Assembly (NCBI GenBank): GCA_934454215.1
Contig: CAKSGG010000010.1
Span: 1-50,518 of the forward strand
DNA length: 50,518 nt
Origin: an uncultured Clostridia bacterium
GTDB taxonomy: Bacteria; Bacillota; Clostridia; UBA1381
Direction: 5' to 3'
The translations under genes were made by a program, and so were the position numbers. Position 1 is the stretch's first letter; each line of letters begins with the position of its first letter. This document shows positions 24,601-32,822 of this stretch, in pieces. Below the pieces are notes generated by a model. It was given only the letters and a program-made list of their open reading frames with translations, was not told where the DNA came from and searched no databases.

Positions 24601-27358
24601 AGTTATGTATGTACTGCTTGCCAATGTCTTTCTCGGTCACATCATCTTTAAGCGAAAGCTTGATTACACGCCCAAAGCTCCCATTCGGTACAAACTCAGA
24701 TTTCTCAGGCATACTGTCTCCTACAAATCTGTAATTTTTATCGTTCGGTGCGCCGAAAGCAGACGCTCCGATTATCTTTTCGCTTTTATCATTGTAACGA
24801 ATATTAATCTTATAACCGTGGTATTTATCGGCATCGGCAATAGGTGCGGGTTTTATATGACCTTTTATAATACCTCTGTATAATATGTAGTTCTTTGCAT
24901 TATCGGTATCGGCAAGCCTAACTTCGGCGTCGCCAAATACATATCCGTCACCGTAATTTGAACCGACCTCCGCAGAGTAATATCTAACGCTCTCTTCAAC
25001 GACATAATAATCTTCCTTCGGCAGCGAAACAATCTCACTGTTGTCTGTACAGAATTCTATGCTCTTGACAGTTGCGGAGGGGGTTGCATCGTACAGTTTG
25101 GGTTCAAGTTCAACATTATAATTCAATGCACACGGAAGTATTGTCCAATCCACTTCCACAAAACCGCTGTAGACGCTTTCGTCCTTCGCCTCAATTCTCA
25201 GCTTGTAGCTTCCGGCATTTATCTTTTCAATGTCACCGCTGACAGTATAGTCCACCTCATTACCGTCGAGCGTGACCGATTGAATGTACGGTTTAATTGT
25301 TTCTCCGCTGTAGGTAAATTCCGATCGTTTCAGCACAACATTCGCCTTGCTGAAGTCAGCCTTAGCGGGCAGCTTTTCTACGGTTACATTTGTCAGAGAA
25401 TTTAATGATGCCAGTTCTCCGATATTGCTATCATCATACCATACGCCGTTGAGCTTGTAGCCGTATCCGCTCGGCAGAATACTTCTCCATGTTGCTCCGT
25501 TTTCAATTGTCAGCGTTTTTATAGCAGCGCTGGTCATGATATTTGTTTCACCGCCGGACATAATGACCTTGTCAACACTTGCGCTCCAACCTACAAAATC
25601 AACCGTACCTTTGCCGGAAACCGTCACCGTACCGTTAATCGTGTGTCCGCTCAAAGCAATCATCGTTTTATTGTTAATCGTATAATCACCGCTTATATCC
25701 GTCATCAAATCGAATGCGCAATCTGATCTTAATTCCCCCCACCGCAAACAATTATTTATATAGTAATCAATCGCCGCTTGGAAATCGATGAAATATTTTT
25801 GTGGTTGGTCGCTGATAATGTTCGCAACAATCGGTTCGTCGCAATAATAACATTTTGGATTTTCTTCAAAATCGTCACAGTTATGCTCACACTTTACAAC
25901 AGCAAGTGCAAAACCCGTATTTATATTGTTGTTCTGTGCGTCTGCCAGCTTGACCCAATCGCCGTAGCTGTTGCCGCCTCGGTAAAAACGGTATGCGTAC
26001 TCCTCCGCACTCGGAATTATGTCTGACAGCTTAACTCCATTATGAAGAGTCCACCCGTTTGCGGCAATGTTACCTCCCCGCAGCTCGGTTTTACCGCCGT
26101 AAATATCCAATTGTAAAAGCCGTGTATTTACATTATCAGGCTTAAATATCAGCGTACCGTTATTACGCACGGTCAAGCCAACCGCACCGTTTCCGCCGCT
26201 GCTGTCAATTACAATCAGTTTGCCTGAGCGACCCGTTCCGCCGACATTCAAGCTGTAACCTCCCAGACTGCGGCCGTTGAGGTCAAGAGTAACGCCATTA
26301 TCACCTGTATCAGCATAAATGCCATCGTTAAGCTGTAACTGTTCACCCTGTGCAACAACCGTCAGCGTATCGCCGTCTTTAACATTTTTAAATGCAGTTT
26401 TTACATCTTCATAATAATTGCCTGACGAATCTTTCATAACCGCATCTTTTATCTCAATTGTTGCAGAATCTTGCAGGAAAGTATTGTTTTCTTCATGCAC
26501 AAAAAGAGTATATTTTTTGACGGGTGTTTCATCGTCCGTCGCTACTGTCAGACAGCCTGTACTTTCATCAACCGTCACTTCAAAATGTTGTTTTTCATCT
26601 GTACTTCCCTGAATGTACGCAGTCAGCTTATCTTTGCCGGTATAATTCACATTAAACGTTGCAGTCTGTCCCCGGTAAATGCTTGCTGTTTTTTCAGTTA
26701 GCTCAAGCGTAGGAGTAGGTTCGGGTGCTGAACCGCCTTGCTGTTTATTGCTAAGTTTTTTTGCAATATCTGCGCCTATTTTATATGTATCTCCGTCAAA
26801 CACTGCCTCGTCGGCAGTATTGCCGTTTTCATCAGCGGAGCCGTACAAAGTCAGACTGTTGGGTTCTGCCGGTTTGTTAAGTTCAACAGCCTTTTCAGTA
26901 CCCGACACCGACAGCTCTTCACCACCCATGTAAAGCGTATCCTTTATACCAATCTTAGCACCGCTGATTGAGCATGAGCCGCTTTTCACCTCCAGACCGC
27001 CGTCAATTGCCGCTTCGGCATCAGATGGCGCAGTCATAGTGAAAGTTTCAGCATCTAAAATTACATTACCTTTAACAGTACCGTTTGTCAGCGTCAGACT
27101 GTCGCAAACATCAACTTTGCCTATAATGCTATGACCGTTCATATGGATTGTCGTTGCTGCATAGACTGTTATATCTTCCTCAACATTATCAAGCAGATTA
27201 ATTTCTGCTTCTTCCATATTGTCCAATATTTCCTGCAATGTTTCGTATGTATCTCCGCCCATTTCCGCAACGTCTGTTCCCTCTGCCAATACCGCTGACG
27301 GCAGTATCGAAACAAACAGAACAAATGCCGCAAACAGGCTCAAAATTCTTTTTTTCAT
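21677..27358 (-). CDS. Giant secreted multidomain surface protein (MBG/YDG-type repeats, InlB-type repeat, stalk domain)
   Basis: Exported protein of 1893 residues. A signal peptide (about 1-26, LFAAFVLFVSILPSAVLA) is followed by a beta-helix-like region rich in short Gly/Asn/Thr strands (HSIIGKVDV, SLTLTNGTVKGNVI, VTLDLNGRSLGG). Then come a Cys cluster (CEHNC, then CYYC), a long array of immunoglobulin-like MBG/YDG modules with recurring YNG, DAGxYT and KVYGDEPKF/RKYGAENPEL motifs, a GGGGGSS hinge, one Listeria-Bacteroides repeat (about 1690-1765, REGFDFAGWYTD) and a C-terminal copper-amine-oxidase-type stalk domain (about 1766-1893, with two NDRTMLPARFVAENLGA-like units). No LPXTG. Start ATG 27358 follows AAGGAGG; an upstream ATG at 27424 lacks one. 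It is probably an adhesin or matrix protein. Confidence 0.9.
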   Translation of the reverse strand: MKKRILSLFAAFVLFVSILPSAVLAEGTDVAEMGGDTYETLQEILDNMEEAEINLLDNVEEDITVYAATTIHMNGHSIIGKVDVCDSLTLTNGTVKGNVILDAETFTMTAPSDAEAAIDGGLEVKSGSCSISGAKIGIKDTLYMGGEELSVSGTEKAVELNKPAEPNSLTLYGSADENGNTADEAVFDGDTYKIGADIAKKLSNKQQGGSAPEPTPTLELTEKTASIYRGQTATFNVNYTGKDKLTAYIQGSTDEKQHFEVTVDESTGCLTVATDDETPVKKYTLFVHEENNTFLQDSATIEIKDAVMKDSSGNYYEDVKTAFKNVKDGDTLTVVAQGEQLQLNDGIYADTGDNGVTLDLNGRSLGGYSLNVGGTGRSGKLIVIDSSGGNGAVGLTVRNNGTLIFKPDNVNTRLLQLDIYGGKTELRGGNIAANGWTLHNGVKLSDIIPSAEEYAYRFYRGGNSYGDWVKLADAQNNNINTGFALAVVKCEHNCDDFEENPKCYYCDEPIVANIISDQPQKYFIDFQAAIDYYINNCLRWGELRSDCAFDLMTDISGDYTINNKTMIALSGHTINGTVTVSGKGTVDFVGWSASVDKVIMSGGETNIMTSAAIKTLTIENGATWRSILPSGYGYKLNGVWYDDSNIGELASLNSLTNVTVEKLPAKADFSKANVVLKRSEFTYSGETIKPYIQSVTLDGNEVDYTVSGDIEKINAGSYKLRIEAKDESVYSGFVEVDWTILPCALNYNVELEPKLYDATPSATVKSIEFCTDNSEIVSLPKEDYYVVEESVRYYSAEVGSNYGDGYVFGDAEVRLADTDNAKNYILYRGIIKGHIKPAPIADADKYHGYKINIRYNDKSEKIIGASAFGAPNDKNYRFVGDSMPEKSEFVPNGSFGRVIKLSLKDDVTEKDIGKQYIHNCIIYTLNGCYTTKGKTLPLTIEIVDKSEPELTVEPITAIYDGNEITSDKIKGTAKYDDKEIKGTWSFKGTAPKNAADKKCTVVFTPTDEEIYKPAETEVDVDISPRNLNDIVSLKDTEFTYNRNAQKAGVIAVFNGTTLAEGDDYETEFPQDITNAGDKTVKIKGKGNFGGEKELKYTIKPKDIGDNRYIEIDAGEFRYNGSAHEPGVLVKDGSIELERNKDYTVEYKDNTDVGWAKVWIIGINNYSFKILGGEFQILKADAKFITEPSAKTGLIYNGKEQELVTAGTADGGTVQYSFGNGVWSDDIPKAKDAGSYIVFYMIEGDKNHNTTLYVKRLDVSIGQKNIANAEITLGDSLVYNTTEQTQGIKSVTVDNLNVTYDISGNTATDAGEYTLTVMANGNFKGEKTQKFTVARKTVTANVTVNGTYTYNGKAIEPTDVIVKDGDTEIPKNEYTLSYADNTNAGTAAVTVADTNGGNYAVSGRGEFVINKASVKVKPKDITKVYGDEPKFELESDSELITQEKLAEFAQTAEFTSVGSAETAPVNKYEISVKLKDEDKDKETNLIINDDGTGMLTVIPAKLTIKVKDVSRKYGAENPELEVEYYSGFKNGEDKSVLSGELKFSYNGINEQTAVGIYREQTTAWGLTSDNYTIDYLNGDVEITKILVNASAGEGRRSYLGVVLDRAVEGLTKDNFTVKDKDGNIVTFISAAATDANKGYLLSGVFETGKQYSVAVTLDGTAADATHRIANGEFKITPANTGSGGGGGSSNSYTVSFETNGGSKLSRQTVTRNSVIKEPAAPTREGFDFAGWYTDKELTVKYDFSEKVTKSITLYAAWSKKDNSENQIILTIGEKTALVFGQIKSNDVAPKVVNDRTMLPARFVAENLGANVEWDGDKHLVTITGKHIKTGENITIIIYIDSDIAYVNGKEIRLDSPAFVENDRTYTPVRFISEELGAGVEWLQEELKVVITKEK

Positions 27359-27438
27359 GATAACCTCCTTAAATATGTCATTTTTTTGATTATGCTCTTT
27401 CATAGGCATCACACCCCATATCATAATATTTTTTTATC

Positions 27439-27468
27439 ATTATATCATATATCGGAGTGCCTTGTCAT
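27439..27468 (-). promoter_or_regulatory. Sigma-A promoter of the giant surface protein gene
   Basis: Minus strand ATGACA (27468-27463), 18-bp spacer and TATAAT (27444-27439), 81 bp before the start codon, in the divergent gap shared with tetR. Confidence 0.6.
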
Positions 27469-27563
27469 CATTCCAAAGTATGATTTTACAATTTTCGTCG
27501 CTATTCACAATTATAATTTTACAATTTGTATGCCCTGCACTGCATTTGTTTGTGATAAAATTA

Positions 27564-27592
27564 TTGACATTTATATTTTAAAATGATATAAT
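27564..27592 (+). promoter_or_regulatory. Consensus sigma-A promoter of tetR
   Basis: TTGACA (27564-27569), 17-bp spacer and TATAAT (27587-27592), all consensus, 40 bp before the tetR start. Confidence 0.9.
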
Positions 27593-27593
27593 A

Positions 27594-27607
27594 TGGTTTA
27601 TGAACCA
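27594..27607. promoter_or_regulatory. Palindromic operator at the tetR promoter
   Basis: TGGTT-TATG-AACCA begins 2 bp after the -10 and covers the expected transcription start. This is the standard position for TetR autorepression. No second copy was seen at the divergent promoter at 27439-27468. Confidence 0.6.
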
Positions 27608-27631
27608 AAATATATACAAAAGGAGGTTTTT

Positions 27632-28345
27632 ATGCCAAAGAAATACAACAAACAGGAATCAAAGCGGCGTATACTTTCAGCCTGCGTAAAGCTTTTTATC
27701 GAAAAGGGCTACCACAGCACAACTCTTGCGGAAATATTGAAGGAGTCAAACACAACAAGCTCTACCTTTCAAAATATATTTCGCTCAAAGGACGGCGTTT
27801 TACTGGACTTGACCGAGTTTATGTTTGACAGTCAGTTCGCTGCGGCAAGAAATGTCAATGAAAAAAATCTTCCGCCCATATACATATATGCAGCGGAAAC
27901 CTCTATACAAATGACGCTTGCCGAGCTTAATGAAAATCTGAGGGATATTTATGTTGAGGCATATTCAAACGAGCGCACTGCGGAATATATTTTTGAACGC
28001 ACGTCGACGGAACTCACAAGGATATTTTCAGAGTACAATCCGAATCTTTCGGAATGTGATTTCTATGAGCTGGAAATAGGAACGGCAGGAATAATGAGAA
28101 ATTATATGGCAAAACGGTGCGATAAATATTTTACGCTTGAAAAAAAGCTGGAATGTTTTCTGAATATGAGCATGAGCGCATATAATGTTCCCGAGGGCGA
28201 AAGAAAAAAAGTGATTGAATTTATAATGGGAATTGATATAAAAACCGCTGCAAACCAGATTATGCAGAAACTTTTCAATTCACTTGCAATGCACTTTGAA
28301 TTCGAACTCGGCGAAAAAGAAAAAAATCAAAATTCGGAGGTATAA
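27632..28345 (+). CDS. TetR-family transcriptional regulator
   Basis: Repressor of 237 residues. The N-terminal helix-turn-helix (about 8-60) reads RRILSACVKLFIEKGYHSTTLAEILKESNTTSSTFQNIFRSKDGVLLDL, the standard TetR layout. The C-terminal ligand domain is all-helical and not assignable. Start ATG 27632 is behind AAAGGAGG; the longer frame from 27593 begins inside the -10 and operator. It is transcribed with the decayed secreted-protein gene at 28350, whose GGAGG lies in the last codons of tetR, and is divergent from the giant surface protein, so it may regulate either. Confidence 0.92.
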   Translation: MPKKYNKQESKRRILSACVKLFIEKGYHSTTLAEILKESNTTSSTFQNIFRSKDGVLLDLTEFMFDSQFAAARNVNEKNLPPIYIYAAETSIQMTLAELNENLRDIYVEAYSNERTAEYIFERTSTELTRIFSEYNPNLSECDFYELEIGTAGIMRNYMAKRCDKYFTLEKKLECFLNMSMSAYNVPEGERKKVIEFIMGIDIKTAANQIMQKLFNSLAMHFEFELGEKEKNQNSEV

Positions 28346-28349
28346 TTAT

Positions 28350-29458
28350 ATAAAAATTAAAAAATTATCGGCACTTATTCTGTCACTGATAATGTGCATT
28401 TCCTTTGGTCTGCTTAACATGGCGGCGGCAGCGGACGCAGTGACATTCGAGGCAGTCTACGGCTATGGCAAATCAAGCTCAAACGAGGGCTATTCTAAGC
28501 TTATCGACGGAAATACAAGTACAAAATGGGGGTCGGGTTTCAGCAGCGGCGATAAGCTTTACATAGTTATAAAAGCGTCAAGCGCCATTGTGCTTAAAGG
28601 GTACTCACTTACAACGGCAAACGATAACTCTACAATAGCGCATCGGTATCTGCCGGCGGTATTTATGCAGGCAATACAATAAAAGTAAGCGAAACGCCGA
28701 ATGTAAGCGGAAACCTAATTTCTTCGGGCGAGGAAATTTCCGATAAGGATAAAGAAAACATCGTAAAAAGCAATATCTACTTACCGTCAGGCAAAACAAT
28801 TTCGATTATCGGTGACGGAATTGGGCATTATATGGGGCCTAACGGTCAAATAAAATGCGAGCTTTATGTTACTGCCGAAAACGGCACCGCAAGCATAACA
28901 GGTGCATGTGCGGACTACAGCAAGTACTTCTTCTCGGACAACGACGCATATGCGCCCAAATACGAGGACGGACTCATAAAGCTTGTTGAGGCTTATAAGG
29001 TTACGTTTGAGTGGGAGGATAATTATACAATTGTTGTACCCGTCCCCAAAAATGATACGGTTACAGTACCCGAAGGCGAACCACCGAAAGATGGATATTA
29101 TTTCGTCGGCTGGCTGCTTGACGGAAAGGATTATGATTTGAGCCAACCGGTGACAAGTGATATAACCCTTACGCCGAAATGGGTAAAAAGCGGTGAAACG
29201 GCAGTCAGCGTAAATCACGAAAGCTTTTATGTGGCTGACTTACACGAACCGGCAACCGTTTATCTTGCGGCGTATAAGGACGGTGTGCTGATTGATTTAT
29301 GGTCGGGCACACCCGAATTTGACCCCGACTATCCGTATTTATTTTCAAAGACGATAGCTGAAACGGGACTTGATACTTCGCAGGCAGATAAAATCACAGT
29401 ATTCTTATGGGGCGAAAATTTACAATCAAAGTGTGGCAGTGAAACCGTAATTAAATAA
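28350..29458 (+). pseudogene. Decayed secreted protein gene (discoidin-like and InlB-type repeat)
   Basis: About 369 codons with two lesions. First, a well-placed GGAGG (28336-28340) is followed at 28350 by ATA where an ATG is expected; from there the frame reads IKIKKLSALILSLIMCIS, a normal signal peptide if the first residue were Met. Second, the frame shifts between about 28628 and 28645, equivalent to a 1-nt deletion: upstream KGYSLTTANDNSTIA, downstream SVSAGGIYAGNTIKVSET. The first part (LIDGNTSTKWGSGF, then YSLTTANDN) resembles an F5/8 type C domain. The second holds an InlB-type repeat (PPKDGYYFVGWLLDGKDYD) and an unassigned C-terminal domain. Programmed frameshifting is not supported: no slippery site. 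Sequencing error could explain one lesion but hardly both. Confidence 0.8.
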
Positions 29459-29475
29459 TTTTAAGAGTTATAAAA

Positions 29476-29597
29476 AAAAGAGTGCAGAACACATGAAACG
29501 CACCCGATGACGTACTTGTGTACTTCGAGCGGTGCGTTTTATGCGTAGTTCAAGGGCATAGACAATATCTATGTCCTTGAACGTTCTGTGCCTTTTT
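29476..29597 (+). ncRNA. Candidate structured RNA: three-way junction
   Basis: An outer stem (29476-29490 with 29583-29597, 14 of 15 positions paired) encloses two long hairpins. H1 pairs 29492-29504 with 29531-29543 (13 bp, CATGAAACGCACC side), topped by GTAC-TTGT-GTAC. H2 pairs 29548-29562 with 29568-29582 (15 bp) around CAATA. Six pairs are imperfect as DNA, and all six are G-U when read on the plus strand and A-C on the minus strand, which points to a selected plus-strand RNA. It ends in CCTTTTTG. It could be an elaborate 3' UTR/terminator of the tetR transcript, an independent RNA or a palindromic mobile repeat. No known family was recognised and no promoter was seen. Confidence 0.6.
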
Positions 29598-29638
29598 GAA
29601 GTGTCCCATAAGTTTCCAAGCTTTTCTGATTTCAAGCA

Positions 29639-29667
29639 TTGCATTATTGATACATATGTGGTATAAT
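29639..29667 (+). promoter_or_regulatory. Sigma-A promoter of the transglutaminase-like gene
   Basis: TTGCAT (29639-29644), 17-bp spacer and TATAAT (29662-29667), 30 bp before the TTG start. Confidence 0.65.
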
Positions 29668-29696
29668 AAATTCATACAATTATAGGCGGTGATTAA

Positions 29697-30899
29697 TTGA
29701 AACACATAAAACGATTTTTTGTATTTATTATTGTACTTTTTGTCTCTGTGGCAATTATCAATATAAAAACCGATTTTTTCTTTAATATATCGGATTACAT
29801 ACCTGCGGTATCTCAATATCCTCTCGCCGAGCAAATAATAAAGGACGCATCTGCGTCGCTTGCCGAAGTAACGGCGCAAATTCCGACGCCGAGAGAAATT
29901 ATTGCTGCCGTCAAAAACGAAGAACTGCCGATTGACCCCGAGGACGTTGCACATAACGCATATATTGCCGACAGTCCGCTGATTTCGTTTTATCCGCACG
30001 AAAACATAGGTATAACCGTAAATGACGATAACAGCATAAACATATTCGGAATATCAACATCGCAGTCAAAACAGTATATGATTGTCAATTTTTCCGACGA
30101 TACAAGCGAAGAGCTTGACCGTGCGCATATTCGGGTTAATTCCGATATGCGGTTTAATGAACGCATTAGTATTCCCGAAAGCGAATGCAATAAAATCTAC
30201 ATTACCGTATTTACGGGAGCAAGGGAATACGGTCAATATACAAGCTGGGTGCTGAATACAATATATCTTGTCCGAAACGAGAACGGCGGCTGGAATTTAA
30301 AGCAGTCACCCGTATACGATAATAATAAAAATATGTATGAAACCGACAAATCAATATCGGAGGCGCTTAAGAGTACACCGTCTATTCAAAGTCAGGACTC
30401 GGGAGTTGTATCAATTGCCCAAGAACTGACCGCAAACTGTACAACCGATTACGAAAAGGCGGCGGCTCTGCATGACTGGGTATGTTCATATCTGTACTAT
30501 GATGAGGATAATTTAAACTCGCCATCAACCGTACCGTATTACGCCACTGAAGTAATAGGCAGCAAGCGTGCGGTATGCCTCGGCTTTGCAACGCTGTATG
30601 CGTCACTGTGCCGGAGCGTCGGTATTCCGTGCAATGTTGTTTCTGGATATGCTCTGGGAATCGGAAACGATACGCAGTGGAGTGACGAAACGATTTATAC
30701 AGATTATCAGAACCACGCATGGAACGAAGTATACGTTGATAACCGCTGGGTTATAGTTGACACAACATGGGATACTCGGAATAAAATCTCGAACGGCGAA
30801 TGGTCGCAGGGAGCGGAGGTTTCACATATTTACTTTGACTCCAATCTCCAGTTTTTTTCGCAAACCCACAAAATACTCGAATACGCAAAAAGACGGTAG
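29697..30899 (+). CDS. Transglutaminase-like exported protein
   Basis: Membrane-anchored or secreted protein of 400 residues. An N-terminal hydrophobic segment (about 5-24, RFFVFIIVLFVSVAII) precedes an unassigned beta-rich region and a transglutaminase-like core. The Cys-His-Asp triad is visible: C294 in AVCLGFATLYASLCRSVGI, H340 in YQNHAWNEVYV and D355 in VIVDTTWD. Such clostridial proteins are usually proteases or peptide/sugar modifying enzymes acting on the cell surface, not true transglutaminases. The start is TTG 29697 with GGCGGTGAT upstream. It has its own promoter and terminator. Confidence 0.9.
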   Translation: MKHIKRFFVFIIVLFVSVAIINIKTDFFFNISDYIPAVSQYPLAEQIIKDASASLAEVTAQIPTPREIIAAVKNEELPIDPEDVAHNAYIADSPLISFYPHENIGITVNDDNSINIFGISTSQSKQYMIVNFSDDTSEELDRAHIRVNSDMRFNERISIPESECNKIYITVFTGAREYGQYTSWVLNTIYLVRNENGGWNLKQSPVYDNNKNMYETDKSISEALKSTPSIQSQDSGVVSIAQELTANCTTDYEKAAALHDWVCSYLYYDEDNLNSPSTVPYYATEVIGSKRAVCLGFATLYASLCRSVGIPCNVVSGYALGIGNDTQWSDETIYTDYQNHAWNEVYVDNRWVIVDTTWDTRNKISNGEWSQGAEVSHIYFDSNLQFFSQTHKILEYAKRR

Positions 30900-30917
30900 T
30901 CCGAAAACTACCGTCTT
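30890..30917. terminator. Bidirectional terminator between transglutaminase-like gene and aro operon
   Basis: AAGACGGTAG pairs with CTACCGTCTT around CCGAAAA-type loop. The stop codon of the upstream gene is inside the left arm. A residues precede it and AATTTT follows, so it can serve both convergent transcripts. Confidence 0.9.
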
Positions 30918-30924
30918 AATTTTA

Positions 30925-31953
30925 TTACAGTAAATCCGCCAATTCAAATAACAGCTTTTCTGTTTTCTCCCAGCCCAAACACGGGTCTGTTATTGATTTT
31001 CCGTATACTCTTTCCTCTGCCTTGCAAGCTCCGTCCTCGATGTAGCTTTCTATCATAAGTCCCTTTACAAGCTTTTTAACATCACTGCTGTGGCGGCAGC
31101 TATGCAGAATTTCTTTCGCTATTCTAATCTGCTCCATGTACTGTTTACCCGAATTTGAGTGGTTTGTATCAATCACAACGGCAGGATTTTTGAACTTGCT
31201 TTCATTGTAAACTCCGCAAAGATGAATTAAATCCTCATAATGGTAGTTCGGGATAGCCTGTCCGTGCTTATTCACATATCCTCTCAAAATTGCATGAGTA
31301 TACGGATTGCCCTCGCTTTCAACCTCCCAGCCTCTGTATATGAACATATGCGGATGCTGACCTGCCGTAATCGAATTAAGCATTACCGAAATATCTCCGC
31401 CTGTCGGGTTTTTCATTCCCACAGGAATATTCAAGCCGCTTGCGGTAAGTCTGTGCTGCTGGTCTTCCGCCGACCTTGCGCCGACAGCGACATATGAAAG
31501 CAAATCCGAAAGGTAACGGTGATTCTCCGTATACAGCATTTCATCGGCACAGGTGAAACCTATATCTCTTATTGCTCTCATGTGCAGCTCTCTTATCGCT
31601 ATAACTCCCTTTAGCATATCCGACTTGCTGTTCGGGTCGGGCTGATGCAGCATACCTTTATAACCGTCGCCTGTTGTTCTCGGCTTATTTGTATAAATTC
31701 TCGGAACTATCATCAGCTTTTCGTTCACCTGCTCATCAACCTTTTTCAGTCTTGACAGATAATCGAGAACGCTATCCTCGTTATCCGCCGAACACGGACC
31801 TATGATTATAAGCAGTCTGTCGTCTTTACCGCTTAAAATATCCTTTATTTCCTTATCTCGCTTGTCCTTGATTTTTGCCATTTCCTCCGTCAGCGGATAT
31901 TGCTCCTTAATCTCCTTAGGTATTGGCAGCTTTCTTATAAATTTCATGTTCAT
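30925..31953 (-). CDS. aroG: 3-deoxy-7-phosphoheptulonate synthase (DAHP synthase, AroG/F type I)
   Basis: First committed step of the shikimate pathway: phosphoenolpyruvate plus erythrose 4-phosphate to DAHP. The 342-residue type I-alpha enzyme has IIGPCSADN, MIVPRIYTNKPRTTGDGYKG (substrate loop), KNPTGGDISVM, VIDTNHSNSGK with the metal-binding His, and GLMIESYIEDG. As in E. coli AroF/G/H it has no fused chorismate mutase or ACT domain, so feedback inhibition would be through the enzyme itself. It is the last gene of the aromatic operon although it acts first. Two close ATGs exist; 31953 is used here. Confidence 0.96.
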   Translation of the reverse strand: MNMKFIRKLPIPKEIKEQYPLTEEMAKIKDKRDKEIKDILSGKDDRLLIIIGPCSADNEDSVLDYLSRLKKVDEQVNEKLMIVPRIYTNKPRTTGDGYKGMLHQPDPNSKSDMLKGVIAIRELHMRAIRDIGFTCADEMLYTENHRYLSDLLSYVAVGARSAEDQQHRLTASGLNIPVGMKNPTGGDISVMLNSITAGQHPHMFIYRGWEVESEGNPYTHAILRGYVNKHGQAIPNYHYEDLIHLCGVYNESKFKNPAVVIDTNHSNSGKQYMEQIRIAKEILHSCRHSSDVKKLVKGLMIESYIEDGACKAEERVYGKSITDPCLGWEKTEKLLFELADLL

Positions 31954-31967
31954 GGCTAATATCTCCT

Positions 31968-32822
31968 TTACTTATCAAATAATTTTCTTCTTTCGGTCGA
32001 TTTTCTCATTATCTCCCGCATTCGCTCAACATCTTCATTTTTCAGCGTATTCTTTAGTTTCTCAAACTGTTTTTCAAACAGCTCCATTTGTTTTAACAGC
32101 GGCTCCTTGTTTGCCAAAAACAATTCACTCCACATGACATCGTTTATTTTGGCTATTCTCGTTAAATCCCTGAACGAATCGCCTGTGAATTTTTCTATAT
32201 GCTCACTGTCATTGCAGGTCATAAGGCTGACCGCTATGCAGTGCGTAAGCTGTGATACAAAACCAATCATATCGTCATGCTCTTCGGGTGACAGGCATGA
32301 TACTCTTGCAAATCCCAAAAGCCTGCCTATTTCCATGCACGTTTCTATTGCGTCGGGCGTATTCTTTTCAGTAGGCGTTACTATATAGTTTGCACCTCTG
32401 AACATTTCGTCCGTACTGTTTTCAACGCCCGATGTTTCTCTTCCCGCCATAGGGTGCGCCGCAATAAATTCAAGGTCGTCCCTTAAAATTTCCTGTATTT
32501 TATACACTATACAGCCCTTAACGCCCGTAACGTCGGTAAGAAGTGCTCCCGATTTTATATATTTTTGGTTTTCCTCAATCCATTCGATAAATGTATGCGG
32601 ATAGAGTGCAAATATAATCATATCGGCTTTTGAAATCATGTCTTTGTCTACCTCTGCCGAACCCTCGTCAATCATGCCCCTTTCAAGGGCATAGTCGATT
32701 GAGGTCTGATTGTTTGTAATTGCGTCTATTTTAAATCCGAACTTTTTCAGCCCCATTGCATAGCTGCCGCCGATAAGTCCCAATCCGACAATAAGTATTC
32801 TTTTTGTAACGTCAACTATCAT
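31968..32822 (-). CDS. tyrA: Prephenate dehydrogenase
   Basis: NAD(P)-dependent oxidative decarboxylation of prephenate to 4-hydroxyphenylpyruvate, committing flux to tyrosine. The 284-residue protein has the Rossmann motif VGLGLIGGSYAMGLK near residue 12, LTDVTGVKG, HPMAGRETSGVE and the catalytic-helix FVSQLTHCIAVSL. No C-terminal ACT domain, so it is shorter than the Bacillus enzyme. ATG 32822 overlaps the end of aroA by 11 nt, showing translational coupling. Confidence 0.94.
   Translation of the reverse strand: MIVDVTKRILIVGLGLIGGSYAMGLKKFGFKIDAITNNQTSIDYALERGMIDEGSAEVDKDMISKADMIIFALYPHTFIEWIEENQKYIKSGALLTDVTGVKGCIVYKIQEILRDDLEFIAAHPMAGRETSGVENSTDEMFRGANYIVTPTEKNTPDAIETCMEIGRLLGFARVSCLSPEEHDDMIGFVSQLTHCIAVSLMTCNDSEHIEKFTGDSFRDLTRIAKINDVMWSELFLANKEPLLKQMELFEKQFEKLKNTLKNEDVERMREIMRKSTERRKLFDK

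Noticed and set aside
28628..28645. Programmed ribosomal frameshift in the secreted-protein gene
   Set aside because: No slippery heptamer and no downstream pseudoknot were seen, and the start codon is also lost.
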